Assembly (NCBI GenBank): GCA_028281605.1
Contig: JANQJO010000160.1
Location: forward strand, 1 to 33,585
Length of the DNA: 33,585 bases
Reading direction: 5' to 3'
Source of the DNA: Pseudomonadales bacterium
GTDB lineage: Bacteria > Pseudomonadota > Gammaproteobacteria > Pseudomonadales > JANQJO01
This document shows positions 28,884 through 33,585 of this stretch, piece after piece (the stretch's first letter is position 1; every line of letters begins with the position of its first letter). The position numbers and the translations under genes are program-made. The notes beneath the pieces are model-generated. The model was not told the origin of the DNA, searched no databases, and worked only from the letters and a program-made list of their open reading frames with translations.

Positions 28884-29229
28884 TGAAGAATTACTGGGAG
28901 TTCGAAGATTAAAGCGATTAGTAGTCTTGGTTTTATGTTGTTTTATGAATCTGTCTTGTGGAACTGGTGGGGGTTGTTTGGATAAAGATAGTATCGAGAA
29001 AATGTTGCTAAAGAAGATTCGAGTAGGAGATACACGTGTCAAAATTGAATCGGTTTTGAATAGTGAGGGAATTGGTTTTTCGTATGATCGGTTTCGTGAT
29101 CGTTACCAAGCCACGATTAGGAATGAAGAGTGTGATAAACAATACAAAGCTATCTCAGTTTATTTGTATTTAGATAAAACTGAAAAGTTGTCCAAGCTTG
29201 AAGTTCTCGAAACGTTTACGATGCCTTGA
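28870..29229 (+). CDS. Small putative lipoprotein; candidate immunity protein for the RHS tip
   Basis: 119 aa, hydrophobic N-terminus RLVVLVLCCFMNLSCGTGGGC; SmpA/BamE-like IRVGDTRVKIESVL segment; overlaps the RHS ORF end by 14 bp. Lipobox is not canonical. Confidence 0.6.
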   Translation: MKRNNEELLGVRRLKRLVVLVLCCFMNLSCGTGGGCLDKDSIEKMLLKKIRVGDTRVKIESVLNSEGIGFSYDRFRDRYQATIRNEECDKQYKAISVYLYLDKTEKLSKLEVLETFTMP

Positions 29230-29246
29230 TCTACAAGAGAAGCATT

Positions 29247-29519
29247 ATGAGATTGTTCGGAAAAGTTAAAGGAATACTAGCAATTTTAATGTTAATTCTT
29301 GCTTATTTCTTTGCTATACCACCAGTGCAATCTAGTCCTGAGGAAAATCTTTCTTTTGCTCCTCAGGGGCTATTGTCCTTAACGTTTTTTGGACTCTATT
29401 TAGGCTGCGCTATAGAGTCGGTAAGTATTAAGTCTATGATGTTGGTTGTTGCAAAATTAATAGTTCATATTGTTTTTGTATGGTTGGTGTTTGAACGAGT
29501 TAAACTAGGTGTTATTTAA
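29247..29519 (+). CDS. Small integral membrane protein
   Basis: MRLFGKVKGILAILMLILAYFFAIPPVQ... with about three hydrophobic segments, between the lipoprotein and the next giant gene; start at ATG 29247 preferred over TTG 29226. Confidence 0.55.
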   Translation: MRLFGKVKGILAILMLILAYFFAIPPVQSSPEENLSFAPQGLLSLTFFGLYLGCAIESVSIKSMMLVVAKLIVHIVFVWLVFERVKLGVI

Positions 29520-29577
29520 ATTTGGCGGTCTAGAAAAACAGTTAGATTAATAGTAAATTGGTACAAGAGAAGGGCTT

Positions 29578-32500
29578 ATGTGTCTAAGTAAAAAATTAGT
29601 TACGACTATCTTGTTGGCTGGATTAGGTGTTTTAAGCTTTTCTGCTCAAGCCGCCAAATTAGACCTAGATGAAACTTGCGTTGTTTCTGTACTAAATCGA
29701 ACCGTCCAAGTATCTCCTAATGGATCCTGGCAGCTTGACAATGTACCTACCTTTATGGGGCAAGTGAGAGCCCGTGCTACCTGTGTTCGTAACGGATTGA
29801 CAGTCTCAGGGCAAACCGATTATTTTGTTATTCCAGCGAATGGCAATGTCAAAGTAGGTGCCTTTGAACAAATCGAAAACGAAGTGATCCCAGAATCTCT
29901 GACCTTTGCGTATGGCAGTAATGCCATTCTTTATGGCGAAGATACCTATTATCGTCTGCGTGTCATTGCCAGTTATGCTGATGGTAGCAACCAAGATGTG
30001 ACCGCACGAAGCAGTGGTATCAATTACACCGTTTCCAATCCTGCAATCGCGACTGTTGATGATAATGGTGTATTACAAGGGCTCTCCAGTGGCCGAATTC
30101 TGATTAATGCGCGTAAAGACGGTGTCAGCGCTATTTTGTCAATTACGGTCGTGACGACTGGTGATCAAGATAACGATGGCTTACCTGATGATTTTGAGCG
30201 AACAAATGGATTGGACCCCAATGATCCAGTCGATGCTTTTGAAGATGGAGACGGAGATGGTGTTTCTGCGCTGGATGAATTTCTTGCGGGGACCGATGTC
30301 AACAATCCAGATACCGATGGAGATAGCATCAGCGATGGCGAAGAGATTAACTCTGGAGAAGATGGCTTTGTCACGAACCCATTGTTAAGTGATTCAGACA
30401 GTGATGGTATCAGTGATAGCTTAGAAGTTGCTGTTGGAACTGACCCCACCGATATTAACAGCTTTGATTTAGAGTCAAGTATTGTCGATGTGACAGTCGA
30501 TCCGGCATCGGTGGTGTTAACTTACAATACCGTTGTGAATGCTGATGCTTCTGCTCAACTCACTGTGCGTGGTGAGACCGTTGATGGAGATACAATTGAT
30601 ATTACTCGTCGTGATAAGGGTACCAACTATAACTCCAGTGATCTGGATATCTGTAACTTTGGTGGCCGTGACGGTGAGGTCTTTGCAGGCCAAGATGGGA
30701 ATTGTGTTGTTACCGCGAGCAACAGCGGGTATTCAGCTGAGGCTGATGTAGAGGTTCGTTCGTTCACGCCCACAGTCATCAGCGATCTACCAATCGATGA
30801 TGGGGGGCTGAGTGTTGATGTTGCAGGTGACTATGCCTATGTTGCAACGGGCAATGGGTTGCGAATTATCGATATCACTGACAGAGAAGCTCCGTTGGAG
30901 TTAGCAAACCTATTGCTGGGTACTGCGATTAATGATGTGAAGGTACGAGGAGATTTTGCCTTCTTAGCGTCTGATGCGGCTGGGTTGTTAGTGATCGATA
31001 TTCTAGATCCGGCGGCACCAGAGTTGGCAGGCCGACTTGATATTAGTGGGAATGCCAAAGATCTTCAGCTCTATCGCTCCTATGCGTTGATTGCCGCCGA
31101 TGATCAAGGATTGGTGGTGGCAGATATCAGCAATCCAATTTTGCCTCAATGGATCACAACGGTGCCTTCAATCGCCAGTACGATTGGAATTGCCTTGTTC
31201 GAGGACGCGCAGTTGGCAGTGTTGGCGTTGGGTAACACTGGCATTGAAGTATTTGATACCTCCGATATCAGTTCACCCTTCAGCATTGGTAATTTAGCCG
31301 GCGGTGATGTGAGGGATGTTGCCATCGATGGAAATTATGCCTATTTGGCTGACTTTAGTCGTGGGCTGGTGTCCATTGATTTATCAGATCCGGCTCTGCC
31401 GGTAGTTGCAGGACAAACCAATACGCTGAATGTATTTCGCAATCGGGATATCACCATTGTTGGCAATTTTGCCGTATTAACCGATAGCTTTGTAGCGGGA
31501 GGCAATGGTGCCGCCATTGTTGATATCACAGATCCTGCTAACCCTTCTGCAAGGCGTGTGCTGGGTCTTGGTGGTGGTGGGAACTCACAAGGTATCGCGA
31601 TTGATAGTGAATATATCTATGTTGCAAGTAGCCAAGCTTTTTCGATTGGACAGTATCTTGAATATGTCGACGAAAACAGTTTTGTTCCGAGTGTGGAAAT
31701 TATCGCTCCTACGGTTGGAGAGCAGCTTTTAGAGGGGGGCACGGTTGCGGCACAGGTTGAGGCAGTCGACGATATTGGCGTTTCTCAAGTTCAACTCTTT
31801 GTAGATGGAGAGCTGGTCGTCACAGACTATGTTGCGCCATTCGAAGCGCTGATTCACATGCCCGCAGGGGTTGCCAGTGCATCGATTGTAGCCCGAGCCA
31901 TTGATTTTGGTAACAATATTGCTGAATCACTGCCAGTTAACGTGAACTTGATACCAGATAGTGATTTAGATGGTCTCAGTGATGAAGAAGAGCAGAGTGT
32001 GCACGGTACCTCGCCGTTTCTCTCTGATTCAGATAATGATGGACTGTTAGATCGGTATGAGATCGAATTGGGGTTCGACCCACTTGATCCAGATATGGAC
32101 GATGATGGTCTACTGGATGGAGAGGAGCTACGACTGGGTGAAGATGGACATATCACTGAAGTCGAAGACGAAGACAGTGATGGAGACTCAATGACAGATG
32201 GCTTTGAGAGTAAATTTGGCCTTGATCCAAATGATCCAAGCGATGCCAATGTTGATTTAGATGGTGATGGCCTGACTAACCTGGAAGAGTTTAACGCCGG
32301 CAGTGATCCGACCAGCGCTGATAGTGATGATGATGGTATGTCAGATGCCTATGAGCGTGAGAATGGGTTAGATCCATTTGATCCCAGTGATGCCTTCACC
32401 GATTTAGATAGTGACGGTGTGCCTAACTTTGTCGAATTTATAGAACAAACTGATCCGCGCAATCCGGATGTGTTGCCGCCTAATGTGGAGTTTGTTGCGC

Positions 32501-33585
32501 CCTCTGACGGTGACCTTGTACCAGTGAGCACAATGTTGCTCGTACGATTTGACGAGCCATTACTCAATTCCTCCGTAAATAGTGGGAGTGTTCGACTGTT
32601 TGATGAGTCTGGCACTGAATATGACGGCGCCGTTGCGTTGACGGCCGATGGGTTTGTATTGAGTTTTGATCCAACGCTTTATCTCCCTGCCGATACTGCT
32701 TATGAATTACAGGTCACCGGGGTGCGAGATCTTGCCGGTAATCCTCTCGCGGCAACCTATACATTAAATGTGACCACGAGTGACCAAGCTGATACGAGTG
32801 GCCCAAGAATGGTTTCAAGTACGCCTTTTGATAACGCCAGCAATGTTCCGGTGAATACGTTATTTAACCTTCAATTTGATGAACTAATCGATCCGACTCA
32901 GTTAAATGATTCAACCTTCTTTTTATGGGATAAGCAAACCTCTCGAAAAGTAAAAGGTGTCGTGGGGATCAATGAAGATGGATCTCAACTCTATTATCTT
33001 CCAGACGAGCCTATTTTAGTGGGTCGTGACTATTACCTTCGATTTAGCCAGATCCGTGATCTCTCGGGTAATAGTTGTGTTAATTGTGGATCCTCGTTCA
33101 ATGTCGATTTTGTCACGTCATTCGAAGCAGATGAACAAGCGCCAACTGTTTTGTCCATCGGTATTGCCGATGGTGCTACCGAAGTACCGCTAAATACTCG
33201 TTTCCGAGTACGGTTTGATGAGGCGATTGATGGTGGCAGCCTAGATCAAGTTGCGATTACGTCAAATGGTACGCCCATTGGCGTGGTTAAAACAGTCAGT
33301 AATGATCGACGTGTAGTGACCTTAATGCCCGTAGAACCACTGATGTCGCAAACACAATATACGGCATCAGTGATAGGGGTGGCCGATTTTAGCGGTAATC
33401 AGTTGGTGGAAGAGATCCGTGTTAATTTTGAAACGTCATCTGATTTAGACACCCAACGAGGCAGTATTACGACGTTTTCACCGACGAGTGGTATTCGAAA
33501 TGTTCCATTAAATGCGGCGATTGAGTTTAGAACGAATGACCGGATCGATCCGACTACGTTAACGAACAGCGTAGTGTACTTAAAT
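29578..33585 (+). CDS. Giant exported Ig-like/TSP3/LVIVD protein, 3'-truncated by the window end
   Basis: Open frame from ATG 29578 to the last base (1336 codons): signal peptide MCLSKKLVTTILLAGLGVLSFSAQA; Big_2-like; DxDxDGxxD repeats; LVIVD-like repeats (GLRIIDITDREAPLELA, GLLVIDILDPAAPELAG, GLVSIDLSDPALPVVAG); repeated SbsA/Big_5-like Ig domains. Absent from the supplied ORF track. Confidence 0.93.
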   Translation, partial: MCLSKKLVTTILLAGLGVLSFSAQAAKLDLDETCVVSVLNRTVQVSPNGSWQLDNVPTFMGQVRARATCVRNGLTVSGQTDYFVIPANGNVKVGAFEQIENEVIPESLTFAYGSNAILYGEDTYYRLRVIASYADGSNQDVTARSSGINYTVSNPAIATVDDNGVLQGLSSGRILINARKDGVSAILSITVVTTGDQDNDGLPDDFERTNGLDPNDPVDAFEDGDGDGVSALDEFLAGTDVNNPDTDGDSISDGEEINSGEDGFVTNPLLSDSDSDGISDSLEVAVGTDPTDINSFDLESSIVDVTVDPASVVLTYNTVVNADASAQLTVRGETVDGDTIDITRRDKGTNYNSSDLDICNFGGRDGEVFAGQDGNCVVTASNSGYSAEADVEVRSFTPTVISDLPIDDGGLSVDVAGDYAYVATGNGLRIIDITDREAPLELANLLLGTAINDVKVRGDFAFLASDAAGLLVIDILDPAAPELAGRLDISGNAKDLQLYRSYALIAADDQGLVVADISNPILPQWITTVPSIASTIGIALFEDAQLAVLALGNTGIEVFDTSDISSPFSIGNLAGGDVRDVAIDGNYAYLADFSRGLVSIDLSDPALPVVAGQTNTLNVFRNRDITIVGNFAVLTDSFVAGGNGAAIVDITDPANPSARRVLGLGGGGNSQGIAIDSEYIYVASSQAFSIGQYLEYVDENSFVPSVEIIAPTVGEQLLEGGTVAAQVEAVDDIGVSQVQLFVDGELVVTDYVAPFEALIHMPAGVASASIVARAIDFGNNIAESLPVNVNLIPDSDLDGLSDEEEQSVHGTSPFLSDSDNDGLLDRYEIELGFDPLDPDMDDDGLLDGEELRLGEDGHITEVEDEDSDGDSMTDGFESKFGLDPNDPSDANVDLDGDGLTNLEEFNAGSDPTSADSDDDGMSDAYERENGLDPFDPSDAFTDLDSDGVPNFVEFIEQTDPRNPDVLPPNVEFVAPSDGDLVPVSTMLLVRFDEPLLNSSVNSGSVRLFDESGTEYDGAVALTADGFVLSFDPTLYLPADTAYELQVTGVRDLAGNPLAATYTLNVTTSDQADTSGPRMVSSTPFDNASNVPVNTLFNLQFDELIDPTQLNDSTFFLWDKQTSRKVKGVVGINEDGSQLYYLPDEPILVGRDYYLRFSQIRDLSGNSCVNCGSSFNVDFVTSFEADEQAPTVLSIGIADGATEVPLNTRFRVRFDEAIDGGSLDQVAITSNGTPIGVVKTVSNDRRVVTLMPVEPLMSQTQYTASVIGVADFSGNQLVEEIRVNFETSSDLDTQRGSITTFSPTSGIRNVPLNAAIEFRTNDRIDPTTLTNSVVYLN

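Noticed and set aside
30165-32615. Ser/Pro-rich minus-strand ORFs and short plus-strand ORFs (30165-30449, 31854-32249, 32349-32615 and others)
   Set aside because: Shadow ORFs of the large truncated plus-strand coding frame starting at 29578.

Overview
Low-to-moderate GC, gammaproteobacterial-looking chromosomal window; no taxonomic search was run. From left to right it contains: (1) tRNA-Val(TAC) and tRNA-Asp(GTC) on the minus strand; (2) ordinary genes: DUF2970 small membrane protein, phasin-like hypothetical, TetR regulator, MBL-fold hydrolase, DUF1631 protein, ribF; (3) a cobalamin riboswitch, btuB and a membrane-protein gene, bracketed by inverted copies of a 36-bp element that each directly follow a stop codon; (4) a type III secretion accessory island without apparatus genes: CesT-like chaperone plus a tiny Ser/Asn-rich ORF, a MalT-type LuxR regulator, and an SycD/LcrH-SctE-SctB translocon operon; (5) tusE inside a perfect 24-bp inverted repeat; (6) a PEP-CTERM-like protein and a secreted giant-protein locus. 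The last comprises a 2705-aa Sec-exported Ig/RHS protein with a (Gly-Glu)29 linker and a variable-looking C-terminal tip, two small possible immunity genes, and a further giant Ig/TSP3/LVIVD protein that runs off the window end and is missing from the ORF track. A family of palindromic intergenic repeats, four copies with an apparent compensatory base-pair change, is scattered through the window, and two inverted copies bracket the translocon operon. Best candidates for something undescribed are the Sec-dependent RHS/toxin-tip/lipoprotein module, the chaperone plus 63-aa ORF pair, and the palindromic repeat family. All calls are by eye; no database searches or folding calculations were done.
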